From contig JAYKYS010000009.1 in the NCBI GenBank assembly GCA_036924285.1, positions 23,788,001 through 23,852,000 on the forward strand: 64,000 nt of DNA, written 5' to 3'. Origin of the DNA: Asterella californica. Taxonomy: Eukaryota > Streptophyta > Marchantiopsida > Marchantiales > Aytoniaceae. The notes under the pieces are model-generated. The model was not told the origin of the DNA, did no database searches, and saw only the letters and a list, made by a program, of their open reading frames with translations. Of this stretch, positions 45,887-58,500 are shown piece by piece. Made by a program: the position numbers and the translations under genes. Positions within the stretch are counted from its first letter, which is position 1; every line of letters starts with the position of its first letter.

Positions 45887-46870
45887 ATGGAAGCGTCCGC
45901 GGGTGTGGGTGGAGTAATTCCATTGGTTTTTGGAGCGATGAATTTACGAAGTTCTTCTTGTTTGTCATCGCGGCAATGTATCATTGGTAGATCTTCTCCG
46001 TTTGTACGTTTCGGACGGTTTGCATCCAGCGGGGTAAGCCGTGAAACATTTACCAGCATCATTGTGTGGCTGTTGTTGAGGTTACGTATCTGTGAGCTTT
46101 TTTTTCGTTTGCATCCAGTGGGCTTGTTGGAAACTATAAGTTATTTTGGTTCTGAGTCGTGTTTTTTATTTTCTTGTTTTTACCGATGAAGACCCGTATT
46201 TCAGTTCAAAGACGTGGGTATGGAAGACTCAAGAATTTAAGAATTTTTGTTAAAGTAGGAGAGGAGACCGGGAATACGCAAGACAGTGCAGGTACTACCG
46301 AAGATCCGAAAGTTATGAAGGGGAAAGGTTTTGGATCTCCGAAACAAATAGTAGAAGGAAAGAAATCGTCTTCCTCCGCACCATCATCCAGTATTCGACG
46401 AACTCCACCACAAAAACCTCTAATTGCAGCTCAAGTGGATGAGGAGACTAAACAGTTTGAAACGGCTATTGTTGCATCTCTTACATTCCTATTCTCTCTA
46501 ATCATCCTTGAAGGGATTGCGCTGGCCGCTTCAGGTACGCACTTCGTTGCATTAAGTTTTTGGTTTTATTAATGTTTTTGGTTTTTCTTAATTTCTGTAC
46601 TTCCTTATTACGCAGATATTAACCTTCATTTCCAGTGGGGATCAGTCTTGTATCGATTTTCACGTTCTTTTACGTTGCACAGCACTTTTATCTTAATCCG
46701 TGGAATTCGCTATGGCAGGCTTTTTACCAGAGGACTGGGATGACTTCCTACTTAAGGTGATATATCCAATCTTTACACCCACCGTAGGAGTATTTTTGGC
46801 CGGTGCGGCTGGATATGGTGTATGGAAGTTCTTCGGGGAAGGCGAGGCGAAAGGCCCAACTGGTAAATGA
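45887..46870 (+). CDS. LPA2: LOW PSII ACCUMULATION 2 (photosystem II assembly factor)
   Basis: Exons are 45,887-46,033, 46,192-46,534 and 46,719-46,870, giving 213 residues (Arabidopsis LPA2 has about 185). Exon 1 is a chloroplast transit peptide (MEASAGVGGVIPLVFGAMNL, then Ser- and Arg-rich). Exon 2 carries the LPA2 signature KGFGSPKQIVEGKKSSSS, a proline-lysine linker and a first membrane span ending LFSLIILEGIALAASG. Exon 3 continues FLPEDWDDFLLKVIYPIFTP and a second span through VGVFLAGAAGYGVW to a short charged tail. LPA2 is a two-span thylakoid protein reported to help insert CP43 during photosystem II assembly. The exon 2/3 junction (TCAG-GTACGC to GGCAG) is secure. The exon 2 acceptor is less so: the in-phase AG is at 46,190-46,191, while a stronger-looking TTTCAG at 46,204 would break the frame. 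All frames are intact. Confidence 0.88.
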
Positions 46871-48315
46871 TCGCCTTGATCACTGAATACAGGTACAAAT
46901 CGTAAGATTCGAGATGGGGGCTAGGGTAGGAAAGCCCAGACGTATCATAATGAGAGTTCACACGAGGAATATATTAACTTGATCTGTTATGCCCTGAACT
47001 TCCTGACATCGTTGGCATTACAGAGCTGTTTTGTTATGATCTAGCCGTTATTTATTTACTTAGATTCAGGGTAAAGATATTTCGTGACACCCTAATTCGA
47101 ACTAGCTTTCTGCAAATAGAATTGTGGAGTTCCATGGAGGGTCGGATACCCAGGCACAATGGTATTTCCTTTTCGTATACCTTCCTTTTCCAGTCAGGTG
47201 ATTGATCGAATTGTGCTCTTAGAAACACATCTCAAGCTCTGATGTACTGACGTTACAATTCTCATCGACTTCTCAGTGTATTGTGGTGAAAGGTGTCGGA
47301 AGCTGTTCTGCCACCACACTACTGTTCAAGTAGAAAACAGTCGTTTGCTCAATTTACACTGACGGATATTAATGGTTCAGGAACGTCACTGAAACAACCT
47401 CTTGTCGATCTTATTTCATATTTCGGAATCGTAATCGTTTCCAGCCGAACCATATTTTAGATCAACCCTTTCCCCACTAATACGATTCAACTACGCCTTG
47501 CAGTCTGTCGATTCCACAAGTCCTTACCAATAGTGGGCCACTGTTCTCATGTTGCAAGCCGTAGCTTGCACTGCATTGTAACAGGCCTTAGTACTTGGAG
47601 AACAATTCCTGGGACGATAGCCAGATGCCATTTATGCAGGAGGAGAAGATTCGAAGCTCAAATCTGGGCTCACCTCACCGAAGACTGGTCCGTACAGCTT
47701 TTTAAGTCTTCATTACAGTTATAAAGGTACACGTTCTTCCCCTTAATCGGCAAGGTTTGACTGAATACTTCTGACGAACAAAAACTAAATCATTGAATGT
47801 ATCATTGAGAAAGGAGTTATACAGGCTCTTACATATCTGGTAGGACTTGCTGCAGTCAGGTTAACAAGCACACTAAGCTTTAGAGGAAAGTTCTTAATGG
47901 TTCGACAGTCATCACAAAATCTCTTACCTCACAAAGGAATCATTTCTTAGTTCAGCGGAACATCGCAACAGTTGCTGTGGAGATGCTCTTTCCTACCTCT
48001 AGATGTTCTTTAAGCAAAATCTTTATCTCTCGGCCTTGTCCGCACTGGACCTGCCAAGATATCGAATGCTTATGGTCTTCGTATTCGACCCTTCCTATCA
48101 GTCAATCCAACGAGAGCAGACTGAATTGTACAAGGCCCTCAATCGTCACATTAGTCATCGAGTGCCTTCACCAATCACTGGCTCTGCTGGTGGACATAGC
48201 GAACTCTTTGATCACTTGAATAGTTAGAAATGGAGTCAACTGTGACGAACGTGCTACAAGCGAACTCCTCCGGTGTGTTCGCATCTGAACTGTCCTAAAT
48301 TGACTTCCTTTGCTT
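46871..48315. other. Spacer between LPA2 and the expansin exon
   Basis: The first few hundred bases should be the LPA2 3' UTR. Open frames at 47,533-47,724 and 48,003-48,227 are not recognised. I see no transposon signature, so this is probably ordinary host intergenic DNA. Confidence 0.4.
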
Positions 48316-48628
48316 CTACTTGTAGAATTTGCTGCCAGGTTCCCAGGTCTGGCCGTTTCGCCAGTAGGTGCTGGTTACGGCCTTGAAGATCAGAGTTTGA
48401 CCGGTTCCAAGGGTGGCTTTGAACGGCACCTTTTGGCCGATAAGCACGTGGTGATTCTCCCAGTTCGTTCCCCAGTTGTACGTCATCCTGTACCAAACAC
48501 TGTAGGTGTTCTTGATGTAGAGGGCAACAACGTTTCCGTAGCCCCGAACGTTGTGCACAAGAATGAGGTTGAAGTAAGGGTTTCCGTTGATCGAGAACCG
48601 GACTCCACCAGTTCTGTAGCATTTTACC
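48316..48628 (-). pseudogene. Alpha-expansin C-terminal exon
   Basis: Expansins loosen plant cell walls without hydrolysis. The minus strand encodes an uninterrupted expansin C-terminal (CBM63-type) domain: VKCYRTGGVRFSINGNPYFN, VHNVRGYGNVVALYIKNT, WYRMTYNWGTNWENHHVLIG, TSTYWRNGQTWEPGSKFYK and a TAG stop at 48,316-48,318. The CACAG acceptor before the start at 48,628 sits at a position where expansin genes usually have an intron (R|V of YRRVPC). The N-terminal domain with its signal peptide and HFD-type site is not found in the next 3 kb, which is AT-rich transposon-like DNA. It is therefore a 3' fragment, or a gene split by a very large intron. The domain itself shows no lesion. Confidence 0.75.
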
Positions 48629-51232
48629 CTGTGGACGCCAGATACCCAACCATGTACACACTCCTCGTTACTTGGTGTTCTGGAGATGTTGTCCTTGGAC
48701 TAACTCCGTTCATTGGACGGTTCGTTACACTGTTTTCTATATTTAGTGTCAGTAATATTCGTTCGGCAAGGGTATTTTGAGGGTATATGTAATTATTAGT
48801 GTCATCTACATTAATTTTACATTCACGAAATAGATATAGCATATTTAGTGTAATATATATTGTTTTTATTTACATCTAAATAATATGAATAGACATCGTT
48901 AGAACTTTTAAATTTCTAGTTTATAGCTCCTTAAGAAAGAAATGGTTGGTACTAGACAAAGAACCGACTGGTAACCAAACATTCAATTTTACTTTTGGAT
49001 GATATTATTGCTTTTATCTCGTCAGTTCGTTCTTTGCCATATGTTATGAGCTCAAAGAAGATGTAGATGCGTCTAACTCAAAAAAATAAATTTCAGAGTT
49101 AACAATGTCACAAGATGTTTTCACCCAAAAAGAAGTGTGAAAGGTGCTTCTTGAAGTAATATTTATAGTTTATTTGTCATCAGTCTGTTTAATATTTGAG
49201 TCAAGCAATTGTATTATATTTCTCATCTCTTTTATTATATTTTCTACTATTTTTTTCTTTTTAGTTTAGTTTCATAATTATTTAATAATCATTTAAGATC
49301 ATGAAGAAGGTTCTTATTTCCACCACACTCTCAAAGCTATGATTAGCAAAATTTTGATAAAACCATGATTTTGAGCAACACCATGATAAGCAAAATTTTG
49401 CAGCGTACAGGTCTGTCTGATCTTTTCTCCACACTTCTCAAAGAATGTACAAGTTGATAATCTACGCTTGAGCCATAAACCATTGCTATTAAACTAAATT
49501 TACTTTAGAATAGCTTACCAAGTCACCGTCTAATGACATTGGAGAAGATGAAAGTAGCTCTTCTAGATTTTGAACAATCATAATTAGTAAGTTACTTAAG
49601 CGAAACCTCGTGAAGTAGGAGATAGCCAAAGCTACTCTGATTGTAGCTTGAACGTAAGAGTTCTTACCAAGTCTTTTCCCTCTGGTGCTTGTGTGTGGAA
49701 ATTATCAATATTTTAGCCTTCGGTGCCACTCGGATCACTTATTTGGTATTTTGGCCCTCGAGAGAATTAGCGTTGAGGCCATCACAGTAACCCTCATCAT
49801 AATTTAGTTGCTTGAAGCACTCGCTATGAAATTAACTAACCTCGCGCCAACTAGCTTAAGGGTTGGCCCCCTTCTATGTAGCACAACGTTGCATGAAATG
49901 GACTCTTTTTTGGAAACAAAGAATTCCAAGTTAATTGTCTTGTATTTGACCAGTTTAGTAATGATTCTCTTGCCTCTTTTTATGAGCTTTCATTGCTTAG
50001 GATTGCATCTCTCAGCGCTTGAAGCTTTCGAAGACGTGCCACCGATGATCAAAGCTATTGATCTCGGAGTGATGTTTGGCCTAGGTGTGACATCCTAGAC
50101 ATTTATTTTCGCTGCCTCTACCAGTACTCATGTCTCGAGTCTTTTAGAGCTATACAATGACTTGCTGCAATTTTTAAAAAACTTGTTATTTTCAGATTTT
50201 TTATATAAACTTTTTGAATCTGATTGAAAACAACTTCTATTATTATTTGTTCTAGGTATTCTACTAGGTTTTCACACCATTTCTTAAATTATGCAATCTT
50301 TACTAATGAAGATTTAGGGTTCTCCGGGTAGCAATAAAAGTCAATTTCACATGAAGCAAAGTGCTAAAATTCTCTTTGATTCTCACATGGATATGCAAGA
50401 ATAACAAAATATTTAGCAAAATCAAAGTGGATTCGTTTGCTATAAGAATGGTAAGGATTAAAAAAGTAGCAATAATTCTTTGAATAAGCTAATGCAATTT
50501 TTGTTGTCAATTTTGGAGGAACTAGAAATCATCGATACCATGAAAGTCTATATTTTCTTAGATCAAATTTGGCTAAGCGATTCAAGTTTGTTATTATCCA
50601 AGGGTTTTCTATTATATGTAAGTATAAATTGAATCTAATATTTAAATGAATTCGCTAATTTAATTGATATTATTTATGAGAATATGAAAAAAATTCATGA
50701 AAATACTAACTCAATATTTCAATGGAGAGAGAAATCTATCGCTTTTACCAGTAGCATAGATGAGATATGCATTGTCCAAGATTCCACACTGTAGCCTCTA
50801 GCCTCCCTTGAGAGTCTGGGTTGTGTTCCAACCCTACTGCGATAGGTCAAGTTAGATAATTTATTAAATCTAAAAAATATAGGTTGTTTAAGAGTCATCT
50901 TGCCATAATTTTATGCATTTTTCTTTTTGTGCCAACTCTTGCTTTCCCCTCATTACTAATCGCATGAAATTTTGCTTGCTTAGTGATATAGCACTCGATT
51001 TATCGAATTCCTATCTAATTTCCAAAGATTTCTGGTCTCTAGATTTTCGCAATGCTATTAAAGAGAAAGATTTATTCTGTCTATTGAATTATGGCTGAGT
51101 AAGACGGAATTTAAGGACAGATCACACTTGATCTTGAAGCAAGCTCCGCAAGTGAACCTTCGGTTTACAGTGTTATATTCTTGGGGTCATGTATTTGCCA
51201 GTTATTGCTCATGACTTGGAAATATTTGGTCA
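48629..51232. other. AT-rich region without a recognised gene
   Basis: The sequence turns very AT-rich from about 48,785, right beside the expansin exon. A 96-codon frame at 49,808-50,098 encodes a hydrophobic segment (SLVMILLPLFMSFHCLGLHL) but nothing that I can name. The missing expansin exons were looked for here and not seen. Confidence 0.35.
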
Positions 51233-51856
51233 TGTTGGATCAAGACCACCCTTGATCCAAAAAGAAAAAGAAACATATTGAACTTTACATCATGTAGTGG
51301 TACCCCTACAGAAGCTAAAAAAGTCATCTTTATATGAGGATATAAAGATTTCTTTACATGATTAAGGTTTACAATCTTATCGGTTGGCTCTTTCTCTCTT
51401 TCTTACCCTCCTCTATATTCTCAAAGAGGAGGTAAAGGTGTTTGTCGGTAACCTCTAGCACTTGTGGTCTTTGAATTCATCTTCAATGCTTTCTTTATCG
51501 GTTATATTTGTATTGTCTCATAACTCTAGGTGTGATTAATCTTTAAACATTTATAGTTTAAACATTTTATAATTTAATACAAAAGTTTTATATAGCATTT
51601 ATATTTTTTCTGATAACAAAAAAAGAGCAAATGTACTCTAGAAGTTAATCTTACATGTATATATACTTACTTGTATTGAATCCAATGTTTGAATTAGGTT
51701 GTCTAAGTGTGAACTTCAATACAACAACCAGTTCATGATATTTGGCACGCCTAGCTTGTCTCTTTATCAAAGTATAAATACTTGGTCTATGGGTCTCTTG
51801 TCTCATTATTCATAAACGATTAGCTTTCATTAATTATTTTTCTCTTTTTCCTATAA
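51233..51856 (+). mobile_element. 5' LTR of copia element F
   Basis: The block starts TGTTGGATCAAG, a common copia LTR start, and ends just before a primer-binding site. A TATA-like TATAAATA at 51,773-51,780 lies about 80 bases before the end, where an LTR promoter is expected. No second copy is present, so the left boundary is inferred. Confidence 0.5.
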
Positions 51857-51870
51857 GATATCAGAGCTTA
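51857..51870 (+). promoter_or_regulatory. Primer-binding site, initiator-Met tRNA type
   Basis: GATATCAGAGCTTA contains TATCAGAGC at 51,859-51,867, which is complementary to the 3' end region of plant initiator methionine tRNA. Copia elements commonly use this sequence to prime reverse transcription. The usual leading TGG is altered. Confidence 0.65.
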
Positions 51871-51989
51871 AGGTTGTTATTTTCTCAGCATAATAACGTA
51901 GGTCTTAGGTAGACCCTAGATATAAGTGAAAGAGCAATCAGGGGCGATCTCGACGTTCAGTAGAACCGTAGTAGTTCAGCGACATATCT

Positions 51990-52991
51990 GCAATGATGAA
52001 CACGTTCAGCACGAAAAGCTGAGAGAAGTTCAATGGGACATACTTACATATTGGAAGCATAAGATGAAGCTCTAGCTAGACACAAAAAGCATCCTTGAAA
52101 TAGTCGATGATAACATACCTCGACCAATTGTCACTTCTGATAATCCTCTATCTGCGATTGGAGCAGGTAGCATCACGAGATCTTCACAACAAGAATACTC
52201 TTACTGTGATAAATCAATGTTGCAAAAGTATTGTTATTGATCACATCATCTCTTGTCGCATTACGATCGACACATGGAACACGTTGATTTCTAACTTTAC
52301 CGCCCAAGACATCGTGACACAAATGCATTTGAAGGAAAAGTTGCGAATCCTCAAGATGATGACGAATGACACAGTCACATCGTCCGTGAACACATTCAAA
52401 TCTATCATTGAGCAACTAGAGTCCGCATGCGTGTAAGTAGGCGCACAGGAGCATCTACTTACACTCATGGGTATCATGCTCGTAGTTATCAAATATTCTT
52501 ACAAGTGATGAGATGCAACACCAACTTGATGTTGCAAGACCTATCTTTTTTTTCTTACCAAATAATCCTTATGTCAACCACGAACCTTCAACCACATTGT
52601 TCGTAGAAAAGAGATAATCATAGTCGCTCCAAATTGAATCAACCTAAGAAGCGACCACCAGACTCCAACATTCAATATTTTGGTTGCAATTTGATTAGAA
52701 ATCGCGTCCAAAATTATCTCAATCAAGCTTCCAATATCAACATCTCTTCTAATCGATTTCAGTAGTAATGCGACAATCAAAATCAGAATTAGCGTTCTCG
52801 CAATAAAAAAAACTGCCAACGCAACAAAAATAACAACGTAAGACACGTATCGATGGCGGTAACGAGTCATGGACTATCATCGATATGTTGACATCGACGT
52901 CACATATCGTATGACATTCGACCGTGATCAATTTTGTAAGTACATTGAACCAGAAAATGCTCTTCAAGATCAGATTCTCTTAGATGATGAT
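51990..52991 (+). pseudogene. Copia gag to protease remnant (element F)
   Basis: The first part reads WDILTYWKHKMKL near 52,040 (the FxxWKxxM block). Then in another frame the 109-codon piece 52,107-52,436 has IDTWNTLISNFTAQDIVTQM and LKEKLRILKMMTNDTVTSSV, the classic UBN2 gag region. Further on, VTYRMTFDRDQFCKYIEPEN near 52,900 looks like the block just after a copia protease active site (HMTxxxxxF). Several frameshifts separate these pieces. The element stops at 52,991, where a family-G LTR begins, so it was cut by that insertion. Confidence 0.7.
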
Positions 52992-53480
52992 TGTTGCGAC
53001 TCTTAGTCTCAAGATCGGGTGCATCGCAAACAATAGAACCCTAGTGGACTTGCGTTAGGTTGTGAACACTATGAGTAGGACTTAACGGCTTGGCTGAGAA
53101 CTTGAGAACAGATGAATCCTAAGTGGTTCTCTGAATCAAAGTTGGCATTGGGTTAGGACATAGGGGCGTATTCCAAGACGATCTTAGACAAATGCTGACC
53201 TAAGGAGGGCAAGTCTGAAAACATATCAAAATGCAAGTTTGTGAAGTAGGTATAAGATGTGGGTTTGAGAGGTGGGTCCAAACGAACTGAGACGTGGGTC
53301 TGACGTCGATGGACGTTGAACGGACGTTGGTCCGAACCACAAGATCCCAGTTATGCGTTGGAGCTCTAGCAACATTTTGGGTCGTGGACGGAGCTCCAAG
53401 TAAGATCTCAAGACGATTAAAATATCATTGGAAAATTCTCTACGAGGACTTTCCAATGATACTAAGAACTGCTCGAATTG
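52992..53480 (+). mobile_element. 5' LTR of Ty3 element G2, truncated
   Basis: It matches 14,837-15,335 of the full-length family-G LTR, from TGTTGCGACTC through CCTAGTGGACTTGCGTTAGG and GCTGACCTAAGGAGG to the ACTTTCCAATGATA-type segment. The remaining 630 bases are missing, and gag-like sequence follows at once, so an internal deletion joined LTR and gag. It interrupts copia element F. Confidence 0.7.
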
Positions 53481-54230
53481 ACATTAGAGCGCCAACATTG
53501 AAGAAATCATGTACCAGTTGCGACACTTGTACAACATGATGGAGTATTGCCAACGGTGCCTAACGATTCAAGCGTGGGAAGTCAAGGAGCTTCGTATGTA
53601 GAGTCATCACGATTAATATCATGTAGGAGGGCATGACCTCTAGAGATAAACTCACGCCGAGCTTGAAACAAGCCAAGGGAGTTTCTCGTCTACTCAAAAA
53701 CTTTGTAAGATAAATATGTCGACCTCATTTTCAGACATAAGTGCCTGTAAGGTCAAGGATTTCTTAACTGAGTTAGACTTATGCTGCATACATAGACGAG
53801 CATGTTTTGACCGTCTCGACGCTTGGTTGGTAAGAGTTCAAGGAGTTGCTCGTAGGAAAATTCAGTCGAGAGTATCAAATGATTCACGATAGTGTCGAGT
53901 TAGTTAGGTTGAAGTAGACAGAGACCTTAAATGCTTTTGTGTGCGAGTTCAATGCTAAGTTGGATTCGTTCTCCAAGTGGACTGAGGAGACCAAGATATG
54001 CATATTTATTGAGAGACTCAAGTCCATCTTGGAGATGACTCTCTTCGTGATGTTGAAACTACTCGAGACAAGTGCTAAACTTTTGAAACTAGCGGAGCGG
54101 ATTGAGGACGACGGAGTTCAACAACAGAAACTTTTAGAATCACGCAACATGGACAAGATTCATAAGAAGAAAGAGGACTTCAAGCGACAATGGTATGAGG
54201 GTGAGAAAGATCACAAGGACTCTTCTGTCT
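53481..54230 (+). pseudogene. Ty3 gag remnant (element G2)
   Basis: An upstream part in other frames contains short gag-like pieces. The best segment is the 97-codon frame 53,939-54,232: EFNAKLDSFSKWTEETKICI, then FIERLKSILEMTLFVML and LLKLAERIEDDGVQQQ. It follows the Ty3 gag pattern (EFxxLxxxxxxxxExxxxxFxxGLxxxIxxxV) and ends in a basic, glutamine- and lysine-rich tail. It lacks its start and has stops upstream. Confidence 0.65.
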
Positions 54231-54284
54231 AAGTAGTAAAGTGATAGCAAACAAAGTCGAAACCAAAAGGACAAACACCTCAAA

Positions 54285-54760
54285 AAGACAATGGTTCTAA
54301 GTTTACTTGTTACAATTGTGACAAAGCATGTCATATTGCTAAAGGGTATACGAAGCCTGAGGTTAATAACTGCAGCATGAACGTGTTTATTTCAAAGGAC
54401 TTGTTGGAGAGTCAGATGACTGTGACCTTAGGAACCACGAAGAAGACTCCAAGACTACAAGCCAAAGTTGATAACCGTGATGTTATCTTCCTTGTGGACA
54501 CGAGAGCTACCCGCTCTTTCATAAGTTCAAAGTTGGTGAAGAAGTTGGGCTTGTCTACCTCTAAGGCAAATAAGCTTATTCAGGTGCGCTTTGTCAAAGA
54601 CAAGACGTACCAAACTTCAGAAGTGGTCTTGCATGTCGGATGTTGGAGTTCACAAATAATTTCACGGTGTGTGAAATGGATGACATCCATGTAGTTTTGG
54701 AACACACTTTCTTGGATAAATTAGAAGTAGAACTTAGACGGAAACTTTTGAGGTTGAACG
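54285..54760 (+). pseudogene. Ty3 zinc knuckle and aspartic protease (element G2)
   Basis: CYNCDKACHIAKGY near 54,305 is a zinc knuckle whose last cysteine has become tyrosine. The protease follows in a 105-codon frame from 54,377. VIFLVDTRATRSFISSKLVK holds the active-site aspartate, but DTGA reads DTRA. A frameshift near 54,645 leads to EMDDIHVVLEHTFLDKLEVE, the second half (DVVLGMxFL). The retropepsin would have matured the polyprotein; the changed glycine and the frameshift make it inactive. Confidence 0.75.
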
Positions 54761-54939
54761 TCAAAGTTAAAAGGGGAAGTTGGGAGTGAGGCTGATCCAA
54801 AAAACGTGAAAAATTGATGACTTTGTCAAAGATAAACAAATGAAATTCAATGACGGAGTCATGTATTTGATGCGGATTGTAGATTTGATGACGAGTGACG
54901 AACCACAAGAAACATCAAGAGACGTGACTAAGCTTTCAA

Positions 54940-55560
54940 AGTGTTGGTGCAAGATGAAAATCTGTAGCATACGAAAGTAAGAAGTTATATGGAACTGATC
55001 GATGGTCATCTCACGAGAAGAAAATGTTTGCGGTAGTTCATTGCTTGAGAAAATGATGACATTACTTAAGACTTCACAAACCCAACTGTACATCGTTAAT
55101 ATTTTGCTCAAGTACTCTGAAACACAAGATTAGATGACGCCAAAGCAACTACGATGGCATGATATCTTAACGCTCATGAATTAATCCACAAAGGAAGGAA
55201 AGACATTGTGGTTCCGGATGCCTTGAGTCGCAAGGAAGAATATCTCTTATCGTTAACACAACTTTTGTGAGTTATGTATGCTAAAGAGTCAGACTTGGAG
55301 AGACTAATACGTGAAGGTTACATGAGCAATGGTCAAGCGAAAGAGTACTTGGAATAACTCAAACGAGGAATGAAGTTGTAGAACATGCAGTTGCGATATG
55401 GATTACTCATGTTCAAGCAAAGTCGAGTTTATACAAAGAAAACTTAAGAATAAGTTGCTTAAAGAGTGCCATGATGCACTTTTATTAGACAATAAAAGAG
55501 AATCCACGTTCACGCTCATTGGATCCACATTCACTGACAAAACGAATGTTGAAACGACGT
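54940..55560 (+). pseudogene. Ty3 RNase H end and integrase start (element G2)
   Basis: Pieces in several frames read VAYESKKLYGTDRWSSHEKK and MFAVVHCLRK (RNase H), then ELIHKGRKDIVVPDALSRKE (its end motif) near 55,175, then MFKQSRVYTKK and LLKECHDALLLDNKRE, which is the start of the integrase zinc-binding domain. The reverse transcriptase that should lie between protease and RNase H is missing, so about 1 kb was deleted near 54,800-54,940. Nothing of the integrase core remains. Confidence 0.65.
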
Positions 55561-58500
55561 TTCTCTCATGGCACGACTTTTCTCTCGTCGTCAAGCTTGG
55601 CACGTTCGCAATTTACATTAACCTCGTGAGGCACGGATCGCAGTTTACATTAAACTCTCGCATGTCAAGGGCGCTTTAATTAACGCTTTCGTAGCACCAA
55701 TTGACGATTCCGCTTTACGAGAAGACAGTGTACAATAATCACAGTCATCTGGTCCTGGAACCATCATATACATATAAGACAGATATATTTATATACAGTA
55801 GTAGGATTTCAAACGGACGAACATTTCCCCTAAGGCAGCAGCCAAACAGCAAGCCCAACATGAAGAAGGTCACGGTCAACAGAAGAAGACATTTACATCT
55901 GCTTATCATCATTTTTTCTTGGGATCCCCATTTTCTGCAAGAATGTTCTTGTTACCATGATTGTTATTTCTTTCATTTCAATATACTGTGACTGACTGCA
56001 TGCGGTCATTCAATATTCATTGTAAGTTTATGTCTGTAGCTTACTCTTTCTCTCTCAAGTTGTTACTTACAGAAGTTCGTTCAAGATATGTCATGGTCAA
56101 TCAGCACAGTAGTAGATTATGCATAACAAGAAGATTCTCATCCATGCCATGCCCCCCCTCGGAGAAAGACCAATAGGATTATCTCGGTCGGAGGGGAATA
56201 TCCGGAACAACGTCATTCTTTCGTACTTGCTCAGTTCGGAATAGTCCCGGGAACCAAAAGTACGGCGATCTTTCCGCAACTACGCAACACGTTAATTCTG
56301 TTTTTTCTTTGTTTCTACTATTAATTCCCTTTGCAGTGCATGGGAATAATATATGTCTTAATTGTTACTTAATCGGACGATCCAGGTTCATGTAAACTAG
56401 CGTGACATCAGTATAGTTAACTTTGAGTAGAGTTAACTTTGAGTCAAACTACTTGTAACCATTTCTTTCCGACGAATAAGTCAAATCTTTCTCAGTCAAA
56501 CTGGAATTCCGAGGGACAGTAAAACCTAGTTATAATCACTGTCGATATATATTTTTCACAATTCCCAAATTAGTATTTTGGAAAACTTCTCTTTTGTATC
56601 CATTATCATGTTTGTTCATATTTTGGTCTTCTACACTGGGAAACCGAAAGGAGCCAGTATAAATTTATGCACTATGATCATATACAATCTTGTGTTTTTA
56701 ATAAGGAATATAATCATAAATATAAAAATTCGTAATTTACTATAACTTTAACGAGCCAGTTAAAGACGATCACTACATCCATAGAAAAAGCCAAACATAT
56801 GACTTCCATCGTGTCGTCACTAAAGACAAATAGGTTTATGTTCAAACAGGAATCTACACTGTGACTGTAATTTGTACTGATTTGTAACGTACATTACTGA
56901 TCATTCACACATCTGTTAGCACAAGATAAGTTAAAATGAACGACTTTAAGGGTAAAACAAACGTTGTACACTCAAACATTCGTATTTTAATGGTACAAAG
57001 ATAGTTCGCCCTGTGAGAGGTTTTTTAACATAACCAAGTTTGGACAATGCAATTCTGTTGAGAGAAATAAGGCGTGTCTACTCTTCTGTCAATTTTCACC
57101 CACGAAGCAGTGTTACGACTTCGCACAAGAGTTCGTGGACGTTTCTAGAGGTATCTGTGGACAATTTTAGAAAAATGCTGTGGGCGTTTTTTTGGCTTTA
57201 TTTTTCATGCTTTTTCGTAAGTTTTTGCAGTAAGGTAGTTTAAGATTCAGGGAATTCGAATTATCAAAAGCATTGTAAAATTAAGATAATTATATTATCC
57301 ATAAATACGATGATACAAAACTGAAATTCAATAAACTATGACTGTTTTCCTTCTAGACTTTAGAGAACCTTCTCTTTTAGCTTTGCACTAATATACCGAA
57401 TTTCATATCTAAGTTTCAAAAAACTGATTGAAAAATTAAATCATTCATGTAAACCATGTTTGATTGGTCATCAACTATAACACGATTTGAATTGGAAAAA
57501 AATGTATATTTGTAGTTTGGTGTCAATATGCATCTACCACTAAACTGAGCAATCTCTATGATATATATTATCTTGGTGAGGAAACCATCCTATAATATAC
57601 TACTTACCATCATTACGAAAGTTCTATGTAACAGAAAATAGATGTGTCCAAGATATGTATGATTTTTTTAAAAGAAATGTAAAGATAATATGAGAGAGAA
57701 TTGCACAAAAAATTGATTTCCAAAATCACAAAACTAAAAGCATTTGGTGACCTGGGACGGGACGGGGCGGCAGCCCCTTTACAAGCACGAGGCCTTGGCG
57801 TTACTAACTTCAGCCATCCATCTCCAAACTGCTCGTTTCTTTTGGCCAGGGCACATGCATGCCATTCTCTTCTCACTCTCCTTGCTCATATTGGACTGGA
57901 TTACCCTTTTCAGGTAGGACCACCGACCACGCCATTTAAGATCCATGTAGGCTCGGCAGGTTAGTTGAGGGTTGGTTGTAAGGCACTGCAGTGACTGCAT
58001 TCACGGTTGTCATTGCTCACATTCGGAAATTTTGAACGCAGTCCGAGACATGAGTGTCAGACGAGAAATGCCTCGAAGTCCTACTAGAGAGATAGGGATG
58101 ACGTAAGATTCTCAGTTTCTAGTAAGTGTATGCAGACTATAGTCTCGTGTGTCTCTTTCGCCTCTAGCTTATACAAGCGTGTATCGTTTGGGAAGAAGCT
58201 TGGTACTAACACGTGTAAAGAATCACGATATAACTAATGGCCCGAGGTGTACTGCGTTTCCAGCCTTGTTGCATCTACTAAAGCTAAGAGTGGATCGCAC
58301 TACCCCCTTTCTTTAGACAGTACCGATCAAGGAACATGTATTCGACATTTTCAGCACAATATCGTGTGCAACCACACTTCCCCGGGGTTCTCTATCCGGT
58401 AATACATTACTTAATGATATAGTATAACTATGGTGGCCATGTGGCAGGCGTAAGTGACTCGAAAGTAATGCTCATGGAATTAGGAGTGTCATCATACACT

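Noticed and set aside
45887..46204. LPA2 exon 2 starting after TTTCAG at 46,204
   Set aside because: That acceptor looks stronger but gives a stop within 12 codons when joined to exon 1; the AG at 46,190-46,191 keeps the frame.
48254..48661. 135-codon minus-strand open frame
   Set aside because: It is an out-of-frame shadow of the expansin exon, whose own frame matches the family.
48310..48780. 156-codon plus-strand open frame
   Set aside because: It is the antisense shadow of the expansin exon.
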